Origin: Streptococcus gallolyticus subsp. gallolyticus DSM 16831
GTDB taxonomy: Bacteria > Bacillota > Bacilli > Lactobacillales > Streptococcaceae
Length of the DNA: 64,000 nt
Assembly (NCBI RefSeq): GCF_002000985.1
Contig: NZ_CP018822.1
Coordinates: 2,312,001 to 2,376,000 of the forward strand
Direction of reading: 5' to 3'
Of this stretch, positions 36,429-47,413 are shown piece after piece; within the stretch, counting starts at the first letter, position 1; every line of letters begins with the position of its first letter. The notes under the pieces were generated by a model. It worked only from the letters and a program-made list of their open reading frames with translations. It had not been told where the DNA came from and did no database searches. Made by a program: the position numbers and the translations under genes.

Positions 36429-36604
36429 CCATAACCAAGTCTCCTGATTTATCCTTAGGAGACTTTTTTACATCAAAAAACCACCGAAACCGAAGTTCCG
36501 ATGGTATTAAAAAATATAAATATGAAAAGAAAAGTTTAGGAGTAATGTTAGTATAGTGAGAACAACTTAAACTATCCTAAATTTTCTCGATAAGCGTCTT
36601 TTTC

Positions 36605-38392
<1,788 letters not shown>

Positions 38393-40645
38393 ATGAAATT
38401 GAATGGATTACTACAAAAATCACCCGCGACTCTCCCTATCCTTCAAGCAACTTTTGGCTTAGAAAGAGAGAGCCTTCGCATTAGTAAAACAAATCACAGA
38501 GTTGCCCAAACTAAGCACCCTAAATGTTTGGGAAGTCGTTCATTTCACCCTTACATTCAGACGGATTACAGCGAGCCACAGGTAGAGTTAATCACTCCGA
38601 TTGCCAACTCTACCAGTGAAGCCCTACGTTTTCTTGGGGCTATCACAGATGTCATTGGGCGCTCAATCAACAAAGATGAGTACCTTTGGCCTTTGTCAAT
38701 GCCACCGAAACTATCGGCAGATGAGATTGCTATTGCCAGTCTAGAAGATGACTGGGAACGCCAATACCGCGACCATTTAGCAAAAGTGTATGGCAAGATT
38801 CTCCAATCCATGTCTGGAATCCATTACAACATGGAGCTGGGTACTGACCTTGTGACTGCTCTTTTTGAAGAAAGTGACTATACCTCTCTAATCACCTTTA
38901 AAAACGACCTCTACCTCAAATTAGCTCAAAACTTCCTACGTTTTCGTTGGTTATTGACTTATTTGTATGGGGCTTCGCCAATAGCAGAGCAGGGATTTCT
39001 TGACAAACCACTTGATAAGCCTGTTCGCTCACTCCGCAATAGTCACCTTGGCTATGTTAATCATGACGACATTCAAGTATCCTACCAAAGCCTTGAACGT
39101 TATATTTCTGACATTGAACATTATGTCAATTCTGGTCAACTCATTGCTGAAAAAGAATTTTACTCAGCTGTCCGACTTCGTGGCAGCAAACACAATCGCG
39201 ATTATTTAGAAAAAGGCATTACGTACCTTGAGTTTCGTTGTTTTGATATCAATCCTTTTGACAATCGCGGTATCACCCAAGAGACACTTGATACGGTGCA
39301 CCTTTTCGCCTTGGCACTTCTTTGGTTAGATGATAGCTTTGCTATTGACCAAGATATTGCTGACGCAAAAGCGCTTAATGACCGCATCGCTCTTAGCCAC
39401 CCACTTGAGAAATTGCCACAAGAAGCACCTGCTGACCTTATCCTTTCTGCCATGCAAGCAGTCGTTGAACACTTTGATTTGCCAGAGCATTATCACACCC
39501 TACTCGAAAATGTTAAAGCACAGATTGAACGCCCTGAATTGACCATTGGTGGACGTTTAGTGACAGAAATTGACCACCTCTCTTTGGAAACATTTGGGCA
39601 AGAAAAAGGGCAAGCCTATCACGACTATGCTTGGCACGCTCATTATGCCCTCAAAGGCTATGAGAATATGGAACTTTCCACTCAATTATTGCTTTTTGAT
39701 GCCATTCAAAAAGGAGTAAACGTTAATATTCTTGATGAAAATGACCAGTTTCTCAAACTTTGGCATGGTGACCATGTTGAATACGTCAAAAATGCCAATA
39801 TGACTGCCAAAGATAATTACATTACACCACTTGTCATGGAAAATAAAGTAGTCACGAAGAAATTACTAGCACAAGCAGGCTTCCCAGTCCCAGCTGGACA
39901 AGAATTCGCCGACAAAGATACCGCGCTCCGCTATTTTTCACAAGTTAAAGACAAGGCTATCGTTGTCAAACCAAAATCGACTAACTACGGACTAGGTATC
40001 TCAATTTTCAAAGAACCTGCTGACCTTGCTTCTTACCAAAGCGCTCTAGACATTGCCTTTGCTGAAGATGACACGATTTTAGTTGAAGAATTTATCTCTG
40101 GAACTGAATATCGCTTCTTCGTTCTTGATGGTAAATGCGAAGCGGTGCTTCTGCGAATTGCTGCTAACGTGGTTGGTGATGGTACACACACGATTGCGGA
40201 ATTGGTTGACCTTAAAAATCAAAATCCACTCCGTGGCTACAATCACCGTTCACCACTTGAAATCATTGAACTAGGCGACATTGAACGCCTCATGTTAGAG
40301 CAACAAGGATACACACCAGATGACATTCTCCCTGAAGGTGTCAAGGTTGATTTACGCCGTAACTCTAACATTTCAACTGGCGGTGATTCAATTGACGTTA
40401 CCGAAACCATGAACAAATCTTATCAACAACTAGCAGCTCAAATGGCTAGCGCTATCGGTGCTTGGGTTTGTGGGGTAGATTTGATTATTCCTGACGAAAA
40501 TCTCAATGCTAGTAAAGAAGAGCCAAACTGCTCGTGTATCGAGCTGAATTTCAATCCAGCAATGTACATGCACACTTATTGCCACGCAGGAAAAGGGCAA
40601 GCATTGACACCAAAAATCCTAGCAAAACTCTTCCCAGAAATCTAA
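38393..40645 (+). CDS. gshF: bifunctional glutathione synthase (gamma-glutamylcysteine synthetase/glutathione synthetase)
   Basis: A 750-aa fusion enzyme that makes glutathione in two ATP-driven steps. The N-terminal part (about 1-480) is the glutamate-cysteine ligase, with FGLERESLRIS at the start and GIHYNMELG. The C-terminal part (about 490-750) is an ATP-grasp ligase with VVKPKSTNYGLGISIF, VEEFISGTEYRFFVLDG and the metal-binding ELNFNPAMYMH. This GshAB form is typical of streptococci, enterococci and listeriae. AGGAGATTGCC precedes the ATG. The integrated element begins about 60 bp after its stop. Confidence 0.96.
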   Translation: MKLNGLLQKSPATLPILQATFGLERESLRISKTNHRVAQTKHPKCLGSRSFHPYIQTDYSEPQVELITPIANSTSEALRFLGAITDVIGRSINKDEYLWPLSMPPKLSADEIAIASLEDDWERQYRDHLAKVYGKILQSMSGIHYNMELGTDLVTALFEESDYTSLITFKNDLYLKLAQNFLRFRWLLTYLYGASPIAEQGFLDKPLDKPVRSLRNSHLGYVNHDDIQVSYQSLERYISDIEHYVNSGQLIAEKEFYSAVRLRGSKHNRDYLEKGITYLEFRCFDINPFDNRGITQETLDTVHLFALALLWLDDSFAIDQDIADAKALNDRIALSHPLEKLPQEAPADLILSAMQAVVEHFDLPEHYHTLLENVKAQIERPELTIGGRLVTEIDHLSLETFGQEKGQAYHDYAWHAHYALKGYENMELSTQLLLFDAIQKGVNVNILDENDQFLKLWHGDHVEYVKNANMTAKDNYITPLVMENKVVTKKLLAQAGFPVPAGQEFADKDTALRYFSQVKDKAIVVKPKSTNYGLGISIFKEPADLASYQSALDIAFAEDDTILVEEFISGTEYRFFVLDGKCEAVLLRIAANVVGDGTHTIAELVDLKNQNPLRGYNHRSPLEIIELGDIERLMLEQQGYTPDDILPEGVKVDLRRNSNISTGGDSIDVTETMNKSYQQLAAQMASAIGAWVCGVDLIIPDENLNASKEEPNCSCIELNFNPAMYMHTYCHAGKGQALTPKILAKLFPEI

Positions 40646-40700
40646 AAAAATTTCTGTCACACCTGTAAACAAAAAATCTGTCTCAAAGTACAGTCATTAC

Positions 40701-40730
40701 TTGTCATCAAGCACTATTTTGCGATACTAT
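40701..40730 (+). promoter_or_regulatory. left att site inside a promoter-like sequence
   Basis: The att repeat at 40708-40726 lies between TTGTCA (40701-40706) and TACTAT (40725-40730), 18 bp apart. TTGTCA is host DNA and probably the native -35 of xpaC-telA, now parted from its -10 by the element. Confidence 0.55.
40708..40726. repeat. attL
   Basis: CAAGCACTATTTTGCGATA. The copy at 53905-53923 differs at one base (CAAGCACCATTTTGCGATA). It lies just after gshF; the second copy lies just after int. Confidence 0.85.
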
Positions 40731-40916
40731 ACAGGAACATAACCACATATTTTCATAAATGCTTATAAACGTTGATATTATCACGTTTTCAATTTTCCCT
40801 ATTTTCATAAATCCTTATACATTTTCTTTGTGGGGTAGTAAATGGGGTAGTAAATTTTACGAGTTCAGCAGGCAAGAAACTGGCACCCAAAAGGTGCTTT
40901 TTTAGTTTGGCTGTGG

Positions 40917-41700
40917 TATAATATAGTTGTTCTTGATAAACTAAATTCGTTCATGTATCGCACTTTCTGATTTTGGAGCTTTGCAACTAGCAAGGCTCTT
41001 TCTCTTGAAAAATTTATATTCTGTGTTAGAATATAAAAGTGGATAGTTAAAAGACTCAATCTTTTTACTTGTGATGTTAACCGCTCATTTTATGGGTGGT
41101 TTTCACTTCTCCACTTTTTGAGTTTTATTTGTCACTGGTACCGTCTAAAAAGGGCGATACCTTTCTTTTGCTCCTAAGTACGTTCTACAGGCACTAAATC
41201 AAACTTAAATACTGGTCTGGTATAATTACCCTCGGAAAGTCTTAATGGTTGCTGTAGGCTATTAAGAACGTTTTCTGTGAGGCTTAAAATTGATTGTGGC
41301 GCGTGAGTTGCTCCAAAGACAATAGCAATAGCTACTATTGTCAGCTTCTTATCTATTTCCATTATCTGCCTCCTGTGCTATAATGTAGACAGAGAGGTAG
41401 AAGGTCGAGCACCCATTGGAGCGCGGTCGTCTATCTCTTTGTTTTGTGTTACAATATAAGTAAAGGTAGAACCCTTCTAACGCCCCTTGAAACAGACTTG
41501 TCTGCGGTAGGCGGTGGGACGGTTCTACCTTTTTGTGTTATAATATATGTATTGGCACAAAGCCAAAATAAATATAGAAAATGTTATGATATTAGTAGCG
41601 TTTCATATTTACGAAGGCTTGCGTGACAGGGCTTTTTCTACATTGAATTTACCAAATATTCGCTTTCGGACTGTGGGTTATCCATGGTCTTTTTTGATAC
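40917..41700 (+). ncRNA. array of short plus-strand transcription units
   Basis: Five extended -10 promoters of the form TG(N)TANAAT occur at 40917-40922, 41027-41032, 41379-41384, 41450-41455 and 41539-41544. Most are followed by a hairpin with a T tract: 40976-40998, 41035-41118, 41393-41438, 41462-41532 and about 41672-41700. Between them no long plus-strand reading frame has a ribosome site. The most economical reading is a tandem set of small RNAs of about 70-150 nt. Function is unknown; antisense control or antitoxin RNA are possibilities. The rest of 41750-42298 holds a perfect stem CTTAAAACG/CGTTTTAAG (42120-42147) and no gene I can support. Confidence 0.5.
41174..41362 (-). CDS. hypothetical small protein within the small-RNA region
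   Basis: A 62-aa ORF with a strong ribosome site, AGGAGG seven bases before the ATG, and a hydrophobic N-terminal segment (KLTIVAIAIVFGATHA). The rest is polar. It lies opposite the RNA units. I recognise no family. A membrane-active peptide or a type I toxin-like peptide can be suggested only from context. Confidence 0.45.
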   Translation of the reverse strand: MEIDKKLTIVAIAIVFGATHAPQSILSLTENVLNSLQQPLRLSEGNYTRPVFKFDLVPVERT

Positions 41701-41706
41701 CTAAAA

Positions 41707-41735
41707 AGCGCCCCAATAGTGGAGCGCCTGCGGTC
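41707..41735 (-). terminator. minus-strand terminator at the left end of the island
   Basis: AGCGCCCC and TGGAGCGC arms pair with one wobble around AATAG; on the minus strand the stem is followed by TTTTTAGG. It probably closes the leftward transcript of the island. Confidence 0.65.
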
Positions 41736-42298
41736 AAGGAATTGTAACTATATGAAAATGTTTATTTAGAGTTTAAAGGTTTTGGCTTTTCAACGATAAA
41801 AGAACAAACTGACCGCATGCAAGCAAGGGAGTATATAAAATATGACGTTTTTATATTGCAAAGGAAAGTCCTCCTGCTTGCTCTTCCATTCTACTACTTC
41901 CACTACAAATTGACAATATCTAAAAACTGAGCTAATCATATTGTTAGCCACCTAACAAATAGCATAGCAACAAAACTCAATGCAAGTGATGACACCCCTT
42001 AAAAATCTGAAAAATTGGTCTGCGGTGTAAGAAAACACCTTGTGGTGGCTCTCCTTGACGTCAGATAGGGCGGGGGTTAATTTAAACACTCGGATAATAT
42101 AATTGTATACCCCCAATTACTTAAAACGTTATACAGGGCGTTTTAAGGGCTAATAATAACGTGCTAGAAAAATCAAAAAGGGAAAATCGCACACGGAAGA
42201 GGGCGGCGTTGTAGAATCCGAACAATAACACGCCCCGTAAAAAATCGTGTGGGTATTCCGAATAAAAAAGAAGCTATCAAAATAGCTCCCCTTAAACG

Positions 42299-42502
42299 TT
42301 AAGAAATTTTAATAATATTGACTGCTTGAAGTCCGCGTTTTCCTTGTTCAACGTCAAACTGAACTTTCTGACCGTCCTCTAAAGATTTAAAACCATTAGA
42401 TTTAATTTCAGAAAAGTGTGCGAACACATCAGTCCCATTTTCTTGAGAGATAAAGCCAAAACCTTTATCCGTATTAAACCATTTTACTGTACCTTGTACC
42501 AT
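42299..42502 (-). CDS. cold-shock domain protein
   Basis: A 67-aa OB-fold nucleic acid chaperone of the CspA family. RNP1 is KGFGFI and RNP2 is VFAHF, with the GTVKWFN start. It is carried inside the island as the last gene of the leftward direction. A 5' leader of up to 177 bp, the gap to the gene upstream, is in keeping with cold-shock messages, whose long leaders control translation. Confidence 0.93.
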   Translation of the reverse strand: MVQGTVKWFNTDKGFGFISQENGTDVFAHFSEIKSNGFKSLEDGQKVQFDVEQGKRGLQAVNIIKIS

Positions 42503-42679
42503 TGAGTTACCTCTTTTTTATATAAATTTGTAAAAATATTCAAGAGGAAAAACAAAAGATACCACTTATTACTTAAACTCCAAATCTTATTTACACTCGT
42601 TACTCTAACAGTAAAGTCACTATAAGTCAAGACTAAACTCTCATTTACCAAATTATAGAGAACCATTGAGTGATATATT

Positions 42680-43093
42680 TTAAATCTGCTTAGCTAATTC
42701 TTGAAGTGCTTTTCGTTTTAATCGGAACAAAGTTCTGTCAGCTACTTCGAAGAAGTCTTGAATTTCATAAAAATTTTTGTCGCTACAAAAGAACATCTTT
42801 AAAACCGCTCTTTGTTCTGGGTCTTCCAATTTGTCATCTATCAAACTAACAAGAGCTTCGCGTTCAGCCATTAAATCATCAATACGTTTTAAAAGTTTTT
42901 CTTTACGCTCCATTTTAGTAGCATAAACCTCTCCAATATCTTTGGTTCGGCTTTCTGTTACTTTAGTATTTGTAAAAGAACTTTTCCTAAATAGCCCCTC
43001 TTCCAAGTATTGAATTTCATAATGAATAACTTGAATTTCCCTATCTAATTTTTTAATATTTTTTAACTTTTTATCCAATTCTTTATAATCCAT
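42680..43093 (-). CDS. ArpU/sigma-like transcriptional regulator (DUF1492)
   Basis: A 137-aa protein. A coiled-coil N-terminal half (KELDKKLKNIKKLDREIQ) leads to a sigma-70 region 4-like helix-turn-helix near the end (FYEIQDFFEVADRTLFRLKRKAL). Such proteins control late genes of phages and islands. The ATG at 43093 is chosen; a TTG 21 bp upstream is the alternative. An AT-rich 10-bp palindrome ACTAATTAGT (43135-43144) lies upstream, next to a leftward TATAAT. Confidence 0.75.
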   Translation of the reverse strand: MDYKELDKKLKNIKKLDREIQVIHYEIQYLEEGLFRKSSFTNTKVTESRTKDIGEVYATKMERKEKLLKRIDDLMAEREALVSLIDDKLEDPEQRAVLKMFFCSDKNFYEIQDFFEVADRTLFRLKRKALQELAKQI

Positions 43094-43158
43094 AAAAAAC
43101 CACATTTCTTGCAATTCACTAGTTATATTATATCACTAATTAGTAATATAATCATGGT

Positions 43159-43247
43159 TAGATTGTATAACAGAAGACGGTTTTATATGAGCTGTATTTG
43201 TCATAGTCATAATTAAGGACTGTAGGTTAAAAACTATCAGTCCTTTT
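43159..43247 (+). ncRNA. possible plus-strand small RNA with terminator
   Basis: TATAAT at 43147-43152 and a terminator AAGGACTG (43214-43221)/CAGTCCTT (43237-43244) followed by TTT on the plus strand bracket a stretch without a gene. The -35 is poor. The T tract is on the plus side only, so the hairpin does not suit the leftward genes. Confidence 0.35.
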
Positions 43248-43250
43248 TCG

Positions 43251-43652
43251 TTATCCTCTTAGTTGCTGAACAACTTTTTCAACAAAATCAACGTCATGAA
43301 TGTCAATACCGCCAACAGTGTGTGTAGGATTTTCAAAGTAGGGTGACTCACTTTCTAAAATATCTTGTTTATAATTTTCCCAAAACTCTATTAGTTCTTT
43401 ACGACTTTTCCTTTTTTCAAGAAACACTACACTCTTTTGAGGTTTACTTTTAATTTGTTGTGGTGCTTTAAGTTCTCGCCGTGATTTCATTCTGTTACGT
43501 TGTAACTCACGATAGTTGGTCTTATCTTCCCACTGTTTACGCTTCTGACCTCTTCCTATCCGTCTACAATCAGCACTACAATAACAAGCATTTCTTGTAT
43601 GGCTTATAAAGGCTTGTCCACATATAACACATTTTATTTGGATTTCTGCCAT
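43251..43652 (-). CDS. small zinc-ribbon protein of the island
   Basis: A 133-aa protein that begins with a probable zinc knuckle, C-x2-C (CVICGQ) and C-x3-C (CYCSADC), followed by a basic linker (KSRRELKAPQQIKSKPQKS) and an acidic end. It may bind DNA. AGGAGG marks ATG 43652; the longer frame to 43775 has no ribosome site. Function unknown. Confidence 0.65.
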   Translation of the reverse strand: MAEIQIKCVICGQAFISHTRNACYCSADCRRIGRGQKRKQWEDKTNYRELQRNRMKSRRELKAPQQIKSKPQKSVVFLEKRKSRKELIEFWENYKQDILESESPYFENPTHTVGGIDIHDVDFVEKVVQQLRG

Positions 43653-43792
43653 GATACACCTCCTATAAAAGTTATAACGCGAGAAAAAAGGTACAGTGAC
43701 GGCTTGAACCTCGGCCGTGAGAGCGGAGGGGGTCCCATGCCCCCACTTAAAATTTGATTTTTTCAAATAATGCAAATGTCATAAAAAGAATT

Positions 43793-44173
43793 TTAAAATA
43801 AATTTTTTAATGTTTCTTTATAAACTTTATCAAGTTTTTTTATTTTTTCTGTTTTCACTCCAAACTTTCGTTCAGCTTCTCTCTCAGCTCTAGCTGTCGC
43901 CTCGGCTATTGCCTTTGCAACTTCTTTTTCCTTTCTAACTTCATTATCTTTTTTTATTTGTTGCAACGCTTTGCCAAATAATTTCTGGTTGTTTCGCTGT
44001 TTCTTTAATGCTTCTTGGCTTATTTCTTCAAGGTAACTATTACTTTCTTTTACACGTTGCTGCCTCTCCTCATCAGCCCTAGCCTGTAGGGTATTGAGGT
44101 TTAGGTACCCGTCTGGGGTGGTTGGAATACCTAATTGGTTATAGTTAGGATGGTTAGTAGGTGTCTTAGTCAT
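43793..44173 (-). CDS. hypothetical coiled-coil protein
   Basis: A 126-aa, highly charged protein, mostly helical with coiled-coil stretches rich in K, E and A (KEKEVAKAIAEATARAERE). The first 30 residues are Pro/Asn-rich. It overlaps the gene upstream by 8 bp. In phage islands, helical proteins in this place can act on capsid assembly, but nothing here proves that. Confidence 0.6.
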   Translation of the reverse strand: MTKTPTNHPNYNQLGIPTTPDGYLNLNTLQARADEERQQRVKESNSYLEEISQEALKKQRNNQKLFGKALQQIKKDNEVRKEKEVAKAIAEATARAEREAERKFGVKTEKIKKLDKVYKETLKNLF

Positions 44174-44741
44174 TGTTGTTACCTCCTTGTTTTAAAACTG
44201 CTTGAATAAAGTTTGTTGAACTAATTGTATTAAAGTAAAGACCGAATACATCTTTATGCTTTGTGATATCAGTATCAGTTCCAAGCGTCCAAGTCTTAGG
44301 GTGCTTCATGATATCATAGTGCAGAACCTCTAATAATGAGTTAGCTTCATTAATATCAGCACTTGACTGCTCCGCCTTATCTGTTAACGCTTTAACTAGT
44401 TCGTAAGCCTTTTTAAAATACTCTTTATTCTTACTGTCAAAGATATCTTCAATCTCTGCTTTAATATCCATTGCTTCTGCTTGAGATAATAAAGGTTCAT
44501 TTAACTTATCTAACTTATTCTTTAGAAATTCTAGTGTTGTATTTGCTTTCCAAAGACTATTACTAGCTTTCTCATAAACTTTCATATCATCAGCTTCTTG
44601 TGCTTCTGCCTGCTGCTGCTGTGCTTTAGCAATGGCTCTATTAGTCTTGTCAATCTCTGCTTCAACTTGTTTGATAGCTTCAAGATTATTTGTTTTAAGT
44701 TCTGTTAATGTTTCTGTAATTTCTTTTAATGTTCGTGTCAT
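44166..44741 (-). CDS. hypothetical helical protein
   Basis: A 191-aa protein. Residues 1-90 form a coiled coil (EAIKQVEAEIDKTNRAIAKA, QQQQAEAQEAD) and the rest is mixed. No family is recognised. It overlaps the next gene by 8 bp and is 21 bp from the acidic gene upstream. Possibly structural or regulatory for island packaging; unproven. Confidence 0.6.
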   Translation of the reverse strand: MTRTLKEITETLTELKTNNLEAIKQVEAEIDKTNRAIAKAQQQQAEAQEADDMKVYEKASNSLWKANTTLEFLKNKLDKLNEPLLSQAEAMDIKAEIEDIFDSKNKEYFKKAYELVKALTDKAEQSSADINEANSLLEVLHYDIMKHPKTWTLGTDTDITKHKDVFGLYFNTISSTNFIQAVLKQGGNNND

Positions 44742-44762
44742 TGTAATATCTCCTCTGTATTA

Positions 44763-45389
44763 TTAGTCTTCTTTGTTTAATTCTGTATTGTAATACTCTA
44801 AACCTTGATACTCATTATCAACGTCTACAGACTTGAATAAGTCAATCGCTTCATCATCCAACATATCAAGTGTTTCAATTGCTGTTTCACTATCTGCATT
44901 CAATGGTTCATCACTTAACAAACGTTCTGCATAATCTAACAACTCACTTTCATATAATGCAACCTTGTTAAGCAACTCCTCAAACGTTGCTTGTTCCTTT
45001 AGTTGTTCTGTTCGTTTGTCAATATACTCATGAATAGTATCATCATACTCATAGCAGACAATCTCACGCGCTTCCTTGTCGCTGTCCTCTACTTCTTTCA
45101 TCAGCTCATGATATTGTGCCATCTCATCGGCTTGGTTATCCAAGTCGCTATCTTCCTCGATTGGCTTTGGTTGATAATGTAATTCATTATCTTCTAACAT
45201 CATCAAGAAGCTTTCCAAACAATTGAAAACACTAAAAGCGATTGCTTCAAATTCTTCTTGTTTCTCTTCAGGAAGATAGCTCTTATAGTCTTTGGTTTGT
45301 AATAAATCAGATAGCTCGCAACTTTCTTCTACCCATGCTTTGAGTTCTGCTAGGGTCATTGGTGCTGTTGTTTGGTTTGTGTTAGTCAT
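44763..45389 (-). CDS. hypothetical strongly acidic protein
   Basis: A 208-aa protein with close to 60 Asp/Glu against about 15 Lys/Arg, spread over the whole length. No membrane part or catalytic motif is seen. Such acidic proteins in mobile elements may act as DNA mimics against host enzymes, but this is only a suggestion. ATG 45389 has AGAGG eight bases before it; ATG 45431 is a second possible start. Confidence 0.6.
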   Translation of the reverse strand: MTNTNQTTAPMTLAELKAWVEESCELSDLLQTKDYKSYLPEEKQEEFEAIAFSVFNCLESFLMMLEDNELHYQPKPIEEDSDLDNQADEMAQYHELMKEVEDSDKEAREIVCYEYDDTIHEYIDKRTEQLKEQATFEELLNKVALYESELLDYAERLLSDEPLNADSETAIETLDMLDDEAIDLFKSVDVDNEYQGLEYYNTELNKED

Positions 45390-45438
45390 TTTAGTTACCT
45401 CTTTCATCTTTTGATTGTTATGTACTTCCATTTTTTAG

Positions 45439-45657
45439 TTAGCCTTTCTTAGTATCTGTTGGGATTGCAAAACCACAATCAAACACCCATTTATATCCAC
45501 GTCTTACCAATTCTTGATAGGTAAAATCATCATCACCGTTTTTGGCGCTTACGGCGAAAACAATTCTGTTAATATAATCATAGCCTTGTTGACCGTTTGG
45601 CAATTCTAGGCGATAGGTTTGATTGTCTGGTAGTGATTGATAATCAATTGTTGGCAT
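45439..45657 (-). CDS. hypothetical small protein
   Basis: A 72-aa soluble protein that starts MPTIDYQSLPDNQTY. No family recognised. AAAGGAA precedes the ATG. It is the first small gene after the origin region in the leftward direction. Confidence 0.55.
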   Translation of the reverse strand: MPTIDYQSLPDNQTYRLELPNGQQGYDYINRIVFAVSAKNGDDDFTYQELVRRGYKWVFDCGFAIPTDTKKG

Positions 45658-45706
45658 TTTTTTGATGATTTCCTTTCTTGATTTTTACCCCAAAATACCC
45701 CCAATT

Positions 45707-46001
45707 TACTCCATTGAAAAATTTTTACTCCACAACCTAAACCATTGATACATAAGGATTTGACCGTATTTGTGGCGTAAAAGAGTAAAAATTTCCGTCC
45801 GCTATATTATATATAGCAATGGTATACTGCTATTTACTAAAATATTTTATTTTTATATAGAATTTTATTTATATTTACTCTATAAATATGCCTAACTCCT
45901 TGATATACAAGGGATTAAGGCATGGAGTAGTTTTTTTAAAATATCGTTTTCATGGAGTAAAAGAGGTATTTTTTGGAGTAAAAATAGTCTTTTATGGAGT
46001 A
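45707..46001. other. iteron-type replication origin of the island
   Basis: Four copies of TGGAGTA (at 45923, 45953, 45974 and 45995; the last three spaced exactly 21 bp) face two inverted copies TACTCCA (45707-45713 and 45726-45732) across a very AT-rich stretch (about 45800-45890). Weaker copies are at 45783 and 45873. An imperfect hairpin GCCTAA..CCTTG-ATATA-CAAGG..TTAAGGC (45890-45921) lies beside the right group. This mirrors SaPI origins, which lie next to their replication genes. No gene is present in this 349-bp gap. Confidence 0.75.
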
Positions 46002-46006
46002 AAAAT

Positions 46007-47413
46007 TTAATGTTTTTTGATAAATCCGCTTGTCTTGCGCTTACCAAAATACATAGCCCTCTGATATTCCCAACCGTCAAGGCTGTTCATATAAATTTTG
46101 ATTTTCTTCTTGATTTTGGAAGCTGGCTCACTCTCATCTTCAAATATCTCATAAATAACGTCATTGACGTTCAAACGGTCACGCGCTACCGTTCCCACCC
46201 ATTCACTCCCTGCCTGTCGGTCATCATTGGTCTTGTAGGCTGTGCCTGTTTCCTCTAAATCAGTATAATACTGTTTGCGGTAGTGTTTTTTGGTGGTGAC
46301 GTCAAAAAAATCTTCTGGGATTTTGATAGACAAATACCACTCCAATTTTTCGATAATGTCATCTTGATATTTGTATTTCGCACGTTCTCTAGCTATGAGT
46401 TTGCCCTCTTCGCTAGTATCATCATAATAAAGTTTGCTGTTAGCCTCATAGGCTTTATAGTAGTTGCCCCAGATATTCAATAAGTCCTGTGGGCTTATCT
46501 GGTTAACTTGCTTGTCCGTCTTTGGCAATACCTCAACGCCTAAAAAGCGCCTGTCGCCTGTAAAGTCTCTTAAATGTCCTGTATCGTTTGTTGTCCGTGT
46601 GAAAACAAAATCAACGGGTATAATCTCTGTTGATTTTCCATATGGTCGTCTGATTCTGATTTCTCTCATGGTGATAATCTGTTTTAATTCGTTCGGTCTA
46701 ATTTTATTGGTGGCGACTAACTCATCATCATTTACCGCCCATAATTCAACCATTTTCAAAAGGTCGTCCTTTTCGGTGTAAGAACTAATTTCCCCGTAAA
46801 AACCTTTAAAAATCTCACGTAAGAATGTTGTTTTGCCTGTTCCCTGCTTACCGACCAAGTCAAGACAATAGTCAAACTGTATGCCTGCATGATAAACCCT
46901 TGCAATAGCTCCACGGAACATTAAATCAAAAACAATCCTGTTATATTGGTTATCTTCGATATTGATATACTTTTGAATAATCGTAAACGGGTCTACTGGT
47001 TCGGCGGTTGCTTTGGCTTTCTCTAAAAATATCTTGATAGGGTTATAGCTCTTGTTTAAAGCAATGATTTTCACAACATTGGCGATGTCATTTTCTTTAT
47101 ACTCCAAGCCCCAGCATTCGGACAAATAAGCCCACAACTGCCTAATAGTATCATCAGATAATAGCCCATGTTTGATAGTGATATAGTCGGATAACTGTTG
47201 ATTTCGGGTAACCTCTACATTTTTGGTAGCTTCATTGTATTTAAACAGCTTATTTAACTTAATATCCTCCCCACGGAACAATAATAAGAGGTTGTTTCGG
47301 TTTTTGATGATTTTCCCATTCTCATCTCGTTTTAGTCGTCTACTGTTGATACTCGTAACATTGGTTTTATGGTCTGGCACCTTTTCATCAAGCTGATTCA
47401 TAAAGTCGCTCAT
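46007..47413 (-). CDS. VapE-type replication helicase/ATPase
   Basis: A 468-aa P-loop ATPase of the virulence-associated protein E family. Walker A is GKQGTGKT at 188-195, with VELWAVNDDEL as Walker B, and an arginine/sensor stretch FVFTRTTNDTGHLRDFTGDRRF. In islands of this type it is the helicase for origin-dependent replication. AAGGAGGAACTGA precedes the ATG. It ends at the iteron origin, where the protein would be expected to load. Confidence 0.85.
   Translation of the reverse strand: MSDFMNQLDEKVPDHKTNVTSINSRRLKRDENGKIIKNRNNLLLLFRGEDIKLNKLFKYNEATKNVEVTRNQQLSDYITIKHGLLSDDTIRQLWAYLSECWGLEYKENDIANVVKIIALNKSYNPIKIFLEKAKATAEPVDPFTIIQKYINIEDNQYNRIVFDLMFRGAIARVYHAGIQFDYCLDLVGKQGTGKTTFLREIFKGFYGEISSYTEKDDLLKMVELWAVNDDELVATNKIRPNELKQIITMREIRIRRPYGKSTEIIPVDFVFTRTTNDTGHLRDFTGDRRFLGVEVLPKTDKQVNQISPQDLLNIWGNYYKAYEANSKLYYDDTSEEGKLIARERAKYKYQDDIIEKLEWYLSIKIPEDFFDVTTKKHYRKQYYTDLEETGTAYKTNDDRQAGSEWVGTVARDRLNVNDVIYEIFEDESEPASKIKKKIKIYMNSLDGWEYQRAMYFGKRKTSGFIKKH

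Noticed and set aside
40865..41059. 64-codon minus-strand ORF at the left end of the island
   Set aside because: No ribosome site, and it lies over the hairpins and promoters of the small-RNA units.
40917..41545. Fst-type type I toxin-antitoxin locus
   Set aside because: Promoter and hairpin layout is suggestive, but no 25-35-codon Fst-like peptide with the usual transmembrane-charged pattern is present.
42484..42666. 60-codon minus-strand ORF over the cold-shock leader
   Set aside because: Overlaps the start of the cold-shock gene in another frame, has no good ribosome site and a low-complexity hydrophobic composition; the region reads better as a long leader.
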